Assembly: GCF_027944115.1 (NCBI RefSeq)
Contig: NZ_JAPJZI010000001.1
Location: 2,356,001-2,420,000 of the forward strand
Length of the DNA stretch: 64,000 nt
Direction of reading: 5' to 3'
Source: Hoeflea prorocentri
GTDB lineage: Bacteria > Pseudomonadota > Alphaproteobacteria > Rhizobiales > Rhizobiaceae
Positions 26,269-35,675 of the stretch are shown here, in pieces. The notes below the pieces were generated by a model, which was not told the DNA's origin, searched no databases, and saw nothing but the letters and a program-made list of their open reading frames with translations. The translations under genes and the position numbers were made by a program. Positions within the stretch are counted from its first letter, which is position 1. Every line of letters begins with the position of its first letter.

Positions 26269-26768
26269 CAGCTTTCCTCGTCAGCCTTGATAAAGACACG
26301 CTGGACGTCACTGTAGAGCACGTCGGAATCGCGCATGGCCTTTATCTTGATCAGCCATTGGCCCGGATTGACCTCGTGAGCGGCATAATAGCTGCCGTCT
26401 CCCTGGCGGTCGAGTTCCAGCGTACGGTCGCTGTTTTCTTCGACCGGACTGCTGATGACAACGCTGACACTGTCCGCTTCAATCGGCGTTCCAAGGGCAT
26501 TGGTGAGCTGGTATCGCACCGAGCCGGCATCGACTTCCAGAGCCGAAGACCAGCCACGCGCCTTCATCGCTTCGACCCGCGCGACTTCGTCATCGAATTG
26601 CTGACTTGCAACATAGGTGTTTTTGACAATCAGCCCGCTCCAGCTTGAGCCGGCGAAATAGGCCAGTGTCAGATTGACTGAAATGATGACGCCGTAAAAC
26701 AGACCCATGAAGCCGAGCATGTGCCAACCCGTAAACGGGCCGCGAAAAACGCCCTGTATTCCTTGCAT
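26268..26768 (-). CDS. fixH: FixH/CcoH family cbb3 oxidase assembly protein
   Basis: The 166-residue protein has one N-terminal membrane helix (HMLGFMGLFYGVIISVNLTL) after the FTGWHM motif, then a periplasmic beta-domain ending in an acidic tail. FixH is thought to help copper delivery and stability of the oxidase. ATG 26768 shares one base with the fixG stop; a GTG one codon earlier is not needed. Confidence 0.93.
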   Translation of the reverse strand: MQGIQGVFRGPFTGWHMLGFMGLFYGVIISVNLTLAYFAGSSWSGLIVKNTYVASQQFDDEVARVEAMKARGWSSALEVDAGSVRYQLTNALGTPIEADSVSVVISSPVEENSDRTLELDRQGDGSYYAAHEVNPGQWLIKIKAMRDSDVLYSDVQRVFIKADEES

Positions 26769-28336
26769 CACTTATCCTCCGGAGCATCAAAAGTCGCGTT
26801 GTAGACATCTTTCTCGTTGCTGTTCTTGTCCTCAGCAATGATCTTGAACGCCGTCTTGCCGGGCTCGACCAGTTCCGGCGGTTGCTTGATGTAGACTTTC
26901 AAATTGCGCAGCCTGTCAGGCTCGACCGGGATGGCGAAAGAACGCCCCTCGGGCTGATCAATGCCGGTAATCGCCATCGTTGCCCCCGGCAGCCCTTCGA
27001 TCGAGACGGATATGACCCTTGGTTTGGCAATCATATTGAGCAGTTTGACCGTGTAGCCGTTGCGTATCGAACCGTCCGACAAGGTGACGTATTGCGGATT
27101 GCGGTCGTGGAGGACATTGACCCCCAGCCGATCCCGTGCGCCGAGCGCCACGAGCAACCCGATACCGACCAAAGCCCAGATGGAAAAATAGAGCACGGTG
27201 CGGAAACGCAGGAGGATCTTCCAGTTGAAGTGCTGAACCTTGTCGAGGAAAGACCCGTCGGCATTGCGAACGAGTGACGGATTGATCGGCTCGGTGCCCC
27301 CGGCAGTCGCCAGGCTCATGTTGTCGGCGTATTCGCTCAGTGTGGCGTAGGCAATCAGCCCGCGCGGTTTGTTCAACTTGTCCATCACCGCATCGCAGGC
27401 ATCGATGCACAGGGCGCAGGTGATACATTCGAGTTGCTGGCCATCGCGAATATCAATGCCCATCGGACACACGACCACACAGGCGTTGCAGTCCACGCAA
27501 TCACCGACAACCTTACCTTCGGCCTTGGCCTTCTTGGCATGGCGCGAGCGCGGCTCGCCGCGCCAGTCATTGTAGGTGACCACCAGCGAATTTTCGTCGA
27601 GCATCGCGGCCTGAATGCGCGGCCAGGGACACATATAGGTGCAGACCTGCTCGCGCAGCAAACCACCGAAAACGTAGGTCGTTGCTGTCAGAATTGCGAC
27701 GGTGATGTAGGCGATCGGCTGGGAGTTGCCGGTAACGAAATTGACCAAGAGCGTCGGCGCATCGGCAAAATAGAAAATCCATGCACCGCCGGTTGCAACG
27801 GCAATCATCAACCAGATCGCGTGTTTGGAGACGCGTTTGGCGACTTTGTTGAAGCTCCACGGGGCCGCGTCCAGTTTCATGCGCTGGTTCCGCTCACCCT
27901 CGATAGCACGCTCAACCACCAGGAACAGATCAACCCAGACGGTTTGCGGACAGGTATATCCGCACCACGCCCGCCCGACCGCCGTCGTCACCAGGAACAG
28001 CCCAAGCCCTGCCATCACGAGGAGACCGGCGACAAAGAAAAACTCCTGGGGCCAGATTTCAATGAAGAAGAAGTAGAAACGACGATTGGCAATGTCCACG
28101 AGAACCGCCTGGTCCGGCGCAAACGGGCCACGGTCCCAACGCAGCCACGGCGTCAGGTAGTAGATACCGAGCGTTACCAGCATGATCAGCCACTTGAAGC
28201 GCCGAAACTGGCCGCTGGCGCGCTTCGGAAAGATCTTCTTGCGTGCTTCGTAAAGCGGTTTGCGTGCCCACGCCGCATTGACGGCTTCGGCATCGAACTG
28301 CTCGACATTGGTGCTTTGAGAACGTGTATCCGTCAT
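26768..28336 (-). CDS. fixG: Cytochrome c oxidase accessory protein CcoG/FixG
   Basis: About 522 residues form a membrane iron-sulfur protein. Several helices in the N-terminal half include CGYTCPQTVWVD and VCTYMCPWPRIQ. Two 4Fe-4S clusters are coordinated by CVDCNACVVVCP and CITCALCIDAC. The C-terminal part is an Ig-like FixG_C domain. It functions in copper reduction or handling for cbb3 assembly. I chose ATG 28336; the frame extends further but only to a TTG at 28402 with no SD. It is separated from ccoP by a 218-bp gap that may hold its own promoter. Confidence 0.95.
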   Translation of the reverse strand: MTDTRSQSTNVEQFDAEAVNAAWARKPLYEARKKIFPKRASGQFRRFKWLIMLVTLGIYYLTPWLRWDRGPFAPDQAVLVDIANRRFYFFFIEIWPQEFFFVAGLLVMAGLGLFLVTTAVGRAWCGYTCPQTVWVDLFLVVERAIEGERNQRMKLDAAPWSFNKVAKRVSKHAIWLMIAVATGGAWIFYFADAPTLLVNFVTGNSQPIAYITVAILTATTYVFGGLLREQVCTYMCPWPRIQAAMLDENSLVVTYNDWRGEPRSRHAKKAKAEGKVVGDCVDCNACVVVCPMGIDIRDGQQLECITCALCIDACDAVMDKLNKPRGLIAYATLSEYADNMSLATAGGTEPINPSLVRNADGSFLDKVQHFNWKILLRFRTVLYFSIWALVGIGLLVALGARDRLGVNVLHDRNPQYVTLSDGSIRNGYTVKLLNMIAKPRVISVSIEGLPGATMAITGIDQPEGRSFAIPVEPDRLRNLKVYIKQPPELVEPGKTAFKIIAEDKNSNEKDVYNATFDAPEDK

Positions 28337-28554
28337 CGTTTCATCTTTGGTTGCGGTTGGGTTGAGACGCGGCCCTGGCTTCTTGTCAGTGTGTCGCGTC
28401 AATAGCAGGCTGTATAAGGCCTACACCAAACCACCCCTTTGTTGATCCGGCCGCTATGCGACCGAACGAAGCAGCGCGGCGATCTGCCCCAAAACCCATT
28501 GAATTCAAATGGTTCAGAGGCACGGGGTATATCGCCGCAGCCGCATTTTTCAGC

Positions 28555-29418
28555 CTATTGGCCACCGCCGAGCGAGTGGACAAACACCGCGAGCTGCTTG
28601 ATGACCGGATCACCAAGGCGATCCGCCCAGCCAGGCATCACGCCGTGCTGTGGATTGGCGACCTGCTGTGCAATCTCGTCTTCGGTGCCGCCATAAAGCC
28701 AGATCGCATCGGCCAGATTGGGAGCTCCGAACTCGACATCACCGGTTCCGTCGTCAGAATGACAGGCGGCGCATTGTTCAGCATAGATCGTTGCACCGGC
28801 TTCGGCCAATGCCGGGTCGGAAGGTGTGCCCGACAAGCCGTAGACATAGGCAGCCACCTGCCGGATCTCGCCTGGCTCCAGCAGATCGGCATAGACCGGC
28901 ATGTCGGAGAACCGCGAGTCATCATCCGCCTCCCAGCGTACTCCATGGGCGATCGTATCGTAGATGGCGTTGATATCACCACCCCACAGCCAGCCATCGT
29001 CATTCAGGTTCGGATAGCCGGGCGAGCCTTGCGCGCCGGAACCGTGACACTGAACGCAGTTGACCTTGAAGGCGGCCGAACCGCCCGCAACGGCGAACTG
29101 CAGCAGATCGGGGTGACCGGAGATCTCCTCGACCGGCATTTGCGCAATGCGGTCCAGATATTGCGACTGATCGGCTTTCGCCGCCGCAATATCACGGTCG
29201 ACATTGGCGCGGCTGGAGTAACCCAGCAGCCCCGTTGTCGCACTATTGATGAGTGGTATGGCCGGGTAGGCAATCATATAGCCGACCGCCCAGACGATCG
29301 TGGCATAGAAGGTCCAGACCCACCAACGGGGCATCGGTGTGTTGAGTTCCTTGATGCCGTCCCATTCGTGACCGGTGGTCTCAACGCCGCTGATTTCGTC
29401 AATTTGCTTCTCGGACAT
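28555..29418 (-). CDS. ccoP: cbb3 oxidase diheme cytochrome c subunit CcoP
   Basis: This 287-residue protein has an N-terminal segment with a membrane helix (WWVWTFYATIVWAVGYMIAY) and two heme-binding motifs, CVQCH at 121-125 and CAACH at 216-220. It passes electrons from periplasmic cytochrome c to CcoO and CcoN. ATG 29418 follows the ccoQ stop by 3 bases; an overlapping GTG at 29421 is an alternative. It is the last gene of ccoNOQP. Confidence 0.95.
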   Translation of the reverse strand: MSEKQIDEISGVETTGHEWDGIKELNTPMPRWWVWTFYATIVWAVGYMIAYPAIPLINSATTGLLGYSSRANVDRDIAAAKADQSQYLDRIAQMPVEEISGHPDLLQFAVAGGSAAFKVNCVQCHGSGAQGSPGYPNLNDDGWLWGGDINAIYDTIAHGVRWEADDDSRFSDMPVYADLLEPGEIRQVAAYVYGLSGTPSDPALAEAGATIYAEQCAACHSDDGTGDVEFGAPNLADAIWLYGGTEDEIAQQVANPQHGVMPGWADRLGDPVIKQLAVFVHSLGGGQ

Positions 29419-29421
29419 CAC

Positions 29422-29598
29422 TTAATCCTTGTTATCCTCTTTCCGGTCGCCATCGTCTTCCAGTGGTATCCGGGCAATCTCGTCAGCCTTCTTCTTGCTG
29501 CCGGGCCGGAAGGTGTAGACCACCACCACCACAAAAACGATCACCAGGAAAAGCAGACCCCAACTGTCGGCAAAGGTCCGCATGGTTTGGTAATCCAT
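29422..29598 (-). CDS. ccoQ: cbb3 oxidase small subunit CcoQ/FixQ
   Basis: The 58-residue protein has one membrane helix (WGLLFLVIVFVVVVVYTF) followed by RPGSKKKADEIARIPLEDD, the classic FixQ pattern. It stabilises the CcoNO core with CcoP. ATG 29598 has GGGGA upstream; the longer frame is a shadow of ccoO. Confidence 0.94.
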   Translation of the reverse strand: MDYQTMRTFADSWGLLFLVIVFVVVVVYTFRPGSKKKADEIARIPLEDDGDRKEDNKD

Positions 29599-29608
29599 GA
29601 CCGGTCCC

Positions 29609-30340
29609 CTATCGGTAACCTGACGTTGGGTCGTAGCTGGAGAAGTCGACGAGCGTGCCGAGCATCTGCAGATACGCAACGAGAGCATCCATCTCCGTCA
29701 ACCGGGTTGGATCGCCATCGAAATCGCCGAGAACGGCTTTTGGATAACGCTCCTCGATACCCGACCAGTCGGCATCCGGATCAGCCTGGGCCTCAAGATC
29801 GGCCTTGGCATTGGTGACCATCGCCTCGTCATAAGGCACGCCGACCGCGATGTTGGCTTTCAGCTCCATCTCGATATTGGCGTATTCCAGCGGCGCATCC
29901 GCCAGGAACGCGTAGCTGGGCATGATCGATTCAGGAACAACCGAGCGCGGCTCAATGAGGTGCTGCACATGCCACTCGTTTGAGTAACGCCCGCCAACAC
30001 GCGCCAGATCGGGCCCCGTACGCTTGGAGCCCCACTGGAACGGATGGTCGTACATCGACTCCGCCGCCAGTGAATAAGGTCCGTAGCGCTCCACCTCATC
30101 GCGGAAGGGACGGATCATCTGACTGTGACAGACATAGCAGCCCTCACGGATGTAGATGTTCCGGCCCGCCAGCTCGAGAGGTGAGTAGGGTCGCATGCCC
30201 TTCACCTTCTCGATGGTGTTTTCAAGGTAGAACAGGGGCGCAATCTCCACGATACCGCCGATGCTGACGACCACGAGAGACGAGACCAGAAGAAGGGTCG
30301 CGTTCTTTTCGAGGATTCTGTGTTTATCAATGAATGCCAT
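29609..30340 (-). CDS. ccoO: cbb3 oxidase monoheme cytochrome c subunit CcoO
   Basis: The 243-residue protein has an N-terminal membrane anchor ([20 protein letters not shown]), then a single c-type heme motif CYVCH at 68-72 and the MPSY segment with the axial Met. It receives electrons from CcoP. It starts 12 bp after ccoN and ends 10 bp before ccoQ, consistent with one transcript. Confidence 0.96.
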   Translation of the reverse strand: MAFIDKHRILEKNATLLLVSSLVVVSIGGIVEIAPLFYLENTIEKVKGMRPYSPLELAGRNIYIREGCYVCHSQMIRPFRDEVERYGPYSLAAESMYDHPFQWGSKRTGPDLARVGGRYSNEWHVQHLIEPRSVVPESIMPSYAFLADAPLEYANIEMELKANIAVGVPYDEAMVTNAKADLEAQADPDADWSGIEERYPKAVLGDFDGDPTRLTEMDALVAYLQMLGTLVDFSSYDPTSGYR

Positions 30341-30352
30341 TGTTATTGTCCC

Positions 30353-31975
30353 CTATTCAGCCGGCTGCATTGCAGGTTGGCTGCCCGGAATGGGAGCCTC
30401 TTTGCGCTCGTGACCGCGGATCGTCATGAAGATGTTGTAAGCCATGACGAGACCGCCAACGAGATACAGCGCGCCGCCGATGGTCCTGAGGATGTAGTAA
30501 GGTTTCATCGCAGCAACGGACTCGGCGAAGGAGTAGACCAGGAAGCCCTGATCGTCGTACTCACGCCACATCAGGCCCTGCTGGATACCAGCCACCCACA
30601 TGACAGCCGCATAGACGACGATGCCGAGGGTTGCGAGCCAGAAGTGCCAGTTGACCAGCCGCAGCGAATAGAGCCGCTCGCGATGCCACAGTTTCGGCAC
30701 CAGATAGTAGATCGCGCCAAACGAGATCATACCGACCCAGCCCAATGCACCGGAGTGCACGTGACCGATGGTCCAATCGGTGTAGTGGCTCAGGCTGTTG
30801 ACCGCCTTGATCGACATAACCGGCCCCTCGAAGGTGGACATGCCGTAGAAAGCGACCGCAATCACCATCATCCGGACGATCGGATCGGTGCGGATCTTGT
30901 CCCAGGCCCCCGAAAGGGTCATCAGACCGTTGATCATACCGCCCCAGCTCGGCATCCACAGCATGACAGAGAAGACCATGCCGAGGGTCTGCGCCCAATC
31001 GGGAAGTGCGGTGTAGTGGAGGTGATGCGGACCCGCCCAGATGTAAAGGAAGATCAGCGACCAGAAGTGAACGATCGACAGGCGATACGAATAGACCGGC
31101 CGTCCGACCTGCTTCGGAATGAAGTAGTACATCATCCCAAGGAAGCCGGCCGTCAGGAAGAAGCCCACGGCGTTGTGGCCGTACCACCACTGCGTCAGCG
31201 CATCCTGTACTCCGGCGAAGGCCGAGTAGCTCTTAACACCAAGGAATGAAACCGGAACCGCCAGATTGTTGACGATATGCAGCATTGCAATCGTCACGAT
31301 GAAGGCAAGATAGAACCAGTTGGCCACATAGATATGCGGCTCCTTGCGCTTGAACAACGTGCCAAGGAAGACGAGCAGGTAAACAACCCAGACAATCGTC
31401 AGCCAAAGGTCGACATACCACTCGGGCTCTGCGTATTCACGGCTCTGCGTGATGCCCAGGAGGTAGCCCGTCGCGGCCATGATGATGAAAAGCTGATAAC
31501 CCCAGAACACGAACCACGCAGCGTTGCCACCCCAAAGGCGCGCCCGCGTCGTGCGCTGGACCACGTAAAACGATGTCGCCAGCAGCGCATTTCCGCCAAA
31601 TGCAAAGACCACTGCTGATGTGTGCAGCGGCCGCATGCGGCCAAAATTGAACCACGGCTCGATGTTGAGATCGGGAAAGGCCATCTGCGCCGCGATGACG
31701 ACGCCAACCAAAAAACCGACGACACCCCAAAACATCGTCGCGACGGCGCCGTATTTGACCACCTCATCGAAATATTCCGATTCAGTCGCCTCCCCTGACG
31801 CGGCTTTTACCGCGCCGAAAGATGCTTTGCGCAGCAACAGCACCACAGAAACGAGCAACACGAAGAACAGCACCCACATATGGGCTTCAAACAGGCTGTC
31901 CGCCGCGAATGCTGCGCCGAGCAGAGCAAGAAACGCTCCGATCCCCACAGCGACGGTTTCAACTCCAAATTTCAT
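30353..31975 (-). CDS. ccoN: cbb3 oxidase catalytic subunit I CcoN
   Basis: The 540-residue heme-copper oxidase subunit has 12 or more membrane helices. Metal ligands are seen in [16 protein letters not shown] (heme b His), [13 protein letters not shown] (CuB His and the cross-linked Tyr region), AGPHHLHYT (CuB His pair) and [10 protein letters not shown] (heme His). It reduces O2 at high affinity. ATG 31975 has GGGGGT 5 nt upstream; the longer frame to 32020 lacks this. An FNR-type box lies about 94 bp upstream at 32069. Confidence 0.96.
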   Translation of the reverse strand: MKFGVETVAVGIGAFLALLGAAFAADSLFEAHMWVLFFVLLVSVVLLLRKASFGAVKAASGEATESEYFDEVVKYGAVATMFWGVVGFLVGVVIAAQMAFPDLNIEPWFNFGRMRPLHTSAVVFAFGGNALLATSFYVVQRTTRARLWGGNAAWFVFWGYQLFIIMAATGYLLGITQSREYAEPEWYVDLWLTIVWVVYLLVFLGTLFKRKEPHIYVANWFYLAFIVTIAMLHIVNNLAVPVSFLGVKSYSAFAGVQDALTQWWYGHNAVGFFLTAGFLGMMYYFIPKQVGRPVYSYRLSIVHFWSLIFLYIWAGPHHLHYTALPDWAQTLGMVFSVMLWMPSWGGMINGLMTLSGAWDKIRTDPIVRMMVIAVAFYGMSTFEGPVMSIKAVNSLSHYTDWTIGHVHSGALGWVGMISFGAIYYLVPKLWHRERLYSLRLVNWHFWLATLGIVVYAAVMWVAGIQQGLMWREYDDQGFLVYSFAESVAAMKPYYILRTIGGALYLVGGLVMAYNIFMTIRGHERKEAPIPGSQPAMQPAE

Positions 31976-32068
31976 AAATGACCCCCAATTAGGCAGCTTG
32001 TCCGTGCGGGCAGGACTCACGGTCCTACCGATCAGAACGGCTTATTTCAAAATGTGTCCAGATATTCC

Positions 32069-32082
32069 TTGATCTCGATCAA
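32069..32082. promoter_or_regulatory. FNR/FixK box upstream of ccoN
   Basis: TTGATCTCGATCAA is a perfect TTGAT-N4-ATCAA anaerobox, between divergent ccoN and the hemerythrin-like gene. An activator bound here would induce cbb3 oxidase at low oxygen. FnrN is encoded 3 kb away. Confidence 0.9.
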
Positions 32083-32201
32083 TGCACCAGTTGACCTTTC
32101 GACGCATATCTCTCCGTTATGCAGAACGTCTGTTTGACAATAGCCAATTCGACCGAACCCCACCAGCGAGGGTCTAACACATGGACTGGCAGGAGGTTTT
32201 G

Positions 32202-32726
32202 ATGAACCAGCCGGCTGCGCTTGATTTGATTGATGAATCGGCCCGTTTCTTCAGCGAACCAGCCGGTGATCCGCTGGTTGCATTGGAAAAAGCTCACCTG
32301 ACACAGCTTACGCTTTGCGACATGCTGGAGCAGATCGCTGATTCGATCCCGGGACAGATCAACCGTGAAGTCTGCAGCCGGCTCGCAGCCGGATTGCTAC
32401 CGCTGATTCGAGACATCCATCAGTTTGAAGAGGAAATACTCTATCCACAGGCGCTTGATCGCCTGGGGACGGCACCCGAGATCGAATCAACCATCAGACG
32501 ATTGCGATACGAGCACTGCGAAGACGAGTGCTTTGCCGAGGAGCTGGCCGACGCCCTCTATGAACTCGGGACAGGCAAGGCCCCGCGCAACCCAGAAGCC
32601 ATCGGCTACATGCTTCGCGGTTTCTTTGAAGCGATGCGCCGTCATATCGCCTTCGAGCACGAACACCTTGTGCGCCTGCTGCGGCAGACGGCAACGGATG
32701 GCCAGCAAGGTTTGGTAACCGGCTAG
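32202..32726 (+). CDS. Hemerythrin HHE domain protein
   Basis: The 174-residue helical protein has histidine and acidic ligands in the HHE pattern: EKAHLTQLTLCD (H32), IHQFEEEILYP (H73, E77), YEHCEDE (H105) and RRHIAFEHEHL (H148, then E152 and H153). Such proteins bind a diiron centre and sense or store O2, or respond to NO. ATG 32202 sits 5 nt after a perfect AGGAGG, so it is preferred over ATG 32181. It is divergent from ccoN and the FNR box lies between them, so it may share low-oxygen control. It is convergent with a DUF4153 gene. Confidence 0.85.
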   Translation: MNQPAALDLIDESARFFSEPAGDPLVALEKAHLTQLTLCDMLEQIADSIPGQINREVCSRLAAGLLPLIRDIHQFEEEILYPQALDRLGTAPEIESTIRRLRYEHCEDECFAEELADALYELGTGKAPRNPEAIGYMLRGFFEAMRRHIAFEHEHLVRLLRQTATDGQQGLVTG

Positions 32727-32732
32727 AACAAG

Positions 32733-34541
32733 CTAGTCGCCACGCGGCAGCACCAGATTGGCGCGCCCGAAATTGATCACCGTGCGATCCGGGTCGATAC
32801 GCCCGTCAATCTCAATCAAAGCGAGTTGTGCCGTACCCCGGTCACCCGGAAGAACGAATACCAGTGGCTTCGACAGGCTCTCATCCTGGGACGCCCTTGC
32901 CTTCTCCAGCAGAGCCGCCGACGCGATCTCCCACGCGTCGCCATCATAGGCAATGATCAGCTTGCCCCCTTCGACGATGATGGCGGGCCTCTCTCTGCCG
33001 GCGGGCAGGCCGCCCGTCCAACCGTCACCGAAGCGATGCACGCCGGAAAGGATGGCATCGGCGCCGGAGTTGAGTTCTATGGGATATTGCGCGGAAAAAT
33101 AAACGGGAATCGGGTGTCCGCTTTCGGCCGTCCCGGTTGCGGAGCGGACAAAGTTGAGAACCTGCAATGTCGCATTCAACCGGGCCTGCCGGGTATCGCC
33201 CTCAAACGGGTTCTCGGGATGGCCATCAAACCACGATGCGAGAAGATCAAGGCGTCCGGCCCGCGAAAGCAACGTGACAATGGAATACCCTTCGTTAGAA
33301 ACAGCCGGATCGAATTGTGCCTCGTGATCGATCTTGCCGTTTTCCAGATGTCCTGCCTCTTCCATGAGCGATGCAAGCCGCGAAAACTGGCTCTGAACCG
33401 TCATCGACACCGCACCCCAGGGACCGAACGAGGCCGCGACGAGCAGAATTGCAAGGGACCCTACAATGAAACGCGGCCGGACGGCCGACGGGCGAACCGA
33501 GCGCCACAACAGGGTCAAAAGCAGCCAGATGCCGACAATCGCCAGCCCGTAGCGCTCAGGTGTAAGGCCGTAATCGCTAACCCGCCGATAAAGCCCGATT
33601 GCCAATAGGCACAGAGGCACGATAAGCAGGAAAAACCAAAGCCTGCCAAAGGTTCCAAGAAGCCTGGATCCCGATTCTGCCCACGGCTTGGCGATCAGCC
33701 AAACCGCGGTCCCGCCGATCGAGAACAGAAGAACCATGAGACCGATCTGACCGCGCGGCAAATCCCATTCCAGAAGAATCCGCCCGGCGTACAGATAAAG
33801 GATGGCCACATAAACAAGCACGAGCGGAACGAGAAGATAGTTGAGCAGCAGCCTGGACCCGGAGATCAGCAGCCCGGATTCCAATTGCGGATCGAAGCTT
33901 TCATCAAGGTCGCTTGAGACCATTGAAAGGCCAAAGAGCGGCCCGACGAGTGTTACGGCGGCACAAATGAGATATGACATGCTGTCGGAGCCGAAATTGA
34001 CGGCAAACAAGTATTCGACGCTTTCCACGACCGCGGCGAGGCCGAGAAAAAACACCAGGGCGACAATGACGGCCAGGACAATCGCCATGGCCAGACGCGC
34101 ATTGAACATCCACATGGCATTGTCGTCGTTGTTCGACAGATAGCCGGCGACCATGACGCAGAGCACCAGCCCGGGCATCCAGAACATGAACAGGACGGTC
34201 ATGTTGAGCGCCGCGGCCAACCAGAATGGCGCCGTGGCAATCAGACCGGTTGCTACGGCAACGGCAATACCGCGCACTGCGTTCCAATGACGGCTCTCGG
34301 CATAAAGATGCGCGGCGCCGGAGGCAAGAAACGCGGAGGCCAGCGCGCCATAGAGCGGTTCGGCAAATAGCCGATGCGAATGATCGTTCGGTTCGTAAAT
34401 ACTGCCGGGACTTATCACGCCGGCGATTTGAAGCGTACCGATGATAAAAACCGACACGCTGAACGCAACCGGCACAGGAAAGCGGTAAAGGGTCTGCGAC
34501 AGATCGGGCAACAGGCGGCCCAGTCGATTTGAACGTACCAT
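32733..34541 (-). CDS. DUF4153 domain-containing membrane protein
   Basis: The 602-residue protein has about ten hydrophobic segments in the first 420 residues and a soluble C-terminal part with LNATLQVLNF and a beta-rich end. The sequence YLSNNDDNAMWMFNARLAMA and the overall layout match the DUF4153 family, whose function is unknown. It is convergent with the hemerythrin gene, only 6 bp away. It is not obviously part of the respiratory regulon. Confidence 0.8.
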   Translation of the reverse strand: MVRSNRLGRLLPDLSQTLYRFPVPVAFSVSVFIIGTLQIAGVISPGSIYEPNDHSHRLFAEPLYGALASAFLASGAAHLYAESRHWNAVRGIAVAVATGLIATAPFWLAAALNMTVLFMFWMPGLVLCVMVAGYLSNNDDNAMWMFNARLAMAIVLAVIVALVFFLGLAAVVESVEYLFAVNFGSDSMSYLICAAVTLVGPLFGLSMVSSDLDESFDPQLESGLLISGSRLLLNYLLVPLVLVYVAILYLYAGRILLEWDLPRGQIGLMVLLFSIGGTAVWLIAKPWAESGSRLLGTFGRLWFFLLIVPLCLLAIGLYRRVSDYGLTPERYGLAIVGIWLLLTLLWRSVRPSAVRPRFIVGSLAILLVAASFGPWGAVSMTVQSQFSRLASLMEEAGHLENGKIDHEAQFDPAVSNEGYSIVTLLSRAGRLDLLASWFDGHPENPFEGDTRQARLNATLQVLNFVRSATGTAESGHPIPVYFSAQYPIELNSGADAILSGVHRFGDGWTGGLPAGRERPAIIVEGGKLIIAYDGDAWEIASAALLEKARASQDESLSKPLVFVLPGDRGTAQLALIEIDGRIDPDRTVINFGRANLVLPRGD

Positions 34542-34676
34542 CTACAATCGTCCCGGCTGCTCGCCGGCATCACATACGGAAATGCGGCGGCTCAAACCTT
34601 TGTTTTAAAGGCACGATCATGGCTAAAATCGGTATGACCGCCTCCAGCGCACATCAACTACCCGGCACGAGGCTGC

Positions 34677-35405
34677 CTAAATGCTGGCCCGATGAGCAAG
34701 GCGTTCAAGGTCGGGAACGGTGACATGACGGTTGTTTTCAATCTCGACCACACCGTCTTTGCGCAGCTTTGTCATCTGCCGGCTGACCGTTTCGATCGTC
34801 AGCCCGAGGAAGTCGGCAATGTCTGCGCGGGTCAGCGGCAATTCAAAGGACACGCCGTCGACGGCATCTGATTCCGGATTGATATGGGTCGCGATCAGAT
34901 AGAGGAAACTCGCCACCTTTTCGGCGGCGGTTTTACGGCCAAGCGTCACCATCCACCCCCTCGCCTCGTCCAGCTCGTTCAGCGTCTGCTGAAGAAGACG
35001 GTGCTCAAGGGACGGGCTGTCCTCTATCATCCGGTCCACGGCACTGCGGGGAAAGCTGCACAGGCGCACCGTCGTCGCCGATTCGGCATTGGTTTCACTC
35101 GATGTCTTGAACGGCCGACCGAGGAAGTCGGGAGCAAACTGCAGACCGACAATCTGCTGACGGCCATCGGACAAGATCTTGGTCAGTTTGACCACGCCGG
35201 ACAGGATATTGGAATAGTGGGTCACGGCCTCACTGTCGGCAACAAGGGCCGTACCGGCCGAAACCTCCTTACGGCTCGCGATCTTGTTCAGTTGCGTCAA
35301 TTCATCCGGCGTGAGTGAACCGCACATGCCGTGATGACGCGCTTCGCATGCCTGGCAAAGAGCCGGCATTTCCGAATTGTGAATATCCCTGCGTTTTTCT
35401 GTCAT
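34677..35405 (-). CDS. fnrN: Crp/Fnr family oxygen-responsive regulator FnrN
   Basis: The 242-residue regulator has N-terminal Cys residues in CQACEARHHGMC (C17, C20, C28) and an internal C115, the spacing of the 4Fe-4S cluster of FnrN/FNR. The cyclic-nucleotide-type barrel spans about 40-150. The HTH at about 190-225 has the recognition helix ETVSRQMTKLRK, with the E..SR that reads TTGAT. It activates genes with FNR boxes under microaerobic conditions. ATG 35405 is preferred over a GTG at 35438. The divergent hemN and the TTGAC box at 35571 lie next to it. Confidence 0.93.
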   Translation of the reverse strand: MTEKRRDIHNSEMPALCQACEARHHGMCGSLTPDELTQLNKIASRKEVSAGTALVADSEAVTHYSNILSGVVKLTKILSDGRQQIVGLQFAPDFLGRPFKTSSETNAESATTVRLCSFPRSAVDRMIEDSPSLEHRLLQQTLNELDEARGWMVTLGRKTAAEKVASFLYLIATHINPESDAVDGVSFELPLTRADIADFLGLTIETVSRQMTKLRKDGVVEIENNRHVTVPDLERLAHRASI

Positions 35406-35570
35406 TTTTATCCGGTTCGACGAGCAATCGTCCTGCACCTAATTAATACACTTTCAGCAAAAATGCGACCTATTGTCCACATTTGAGCAAAGCCCCCCAA
35501 AACCCCTTGTTCCCCTGCAAGACAAGGGTTTTTTCGCGGCTTTCAGTGGTTGCTTCAATTCGCCTCACCC

Positions 35571-35584
35571 TTGACCAAGATCAA
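35571..35584 (+). promoter_or_regulatory. FNR box upstream of hemN
   Basis: TTGACCAAGATCAA differs from TTGAT-N4-ATCAA at one position. It lies 92 bp before the hemN start, in the hemN/fnrN intergenic region, so FnrN could activate hemN and perhaps regulate itself. Confidence 0.85.
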
Positions 35585-35675
35585 ATCGCAAAAACAGTGG
35601 GCGCGGTAGATACGGACAATCGGGCCTTAAGAGCGGTGACAGACCGCCTACGAACGCAAGACGAGGGACTCTGCA

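Noticed and set aside
27434-28405. Plus-strand frame of 323 codons
   Set aside because: Antisense to fixG; low-complexity composition and no SD.
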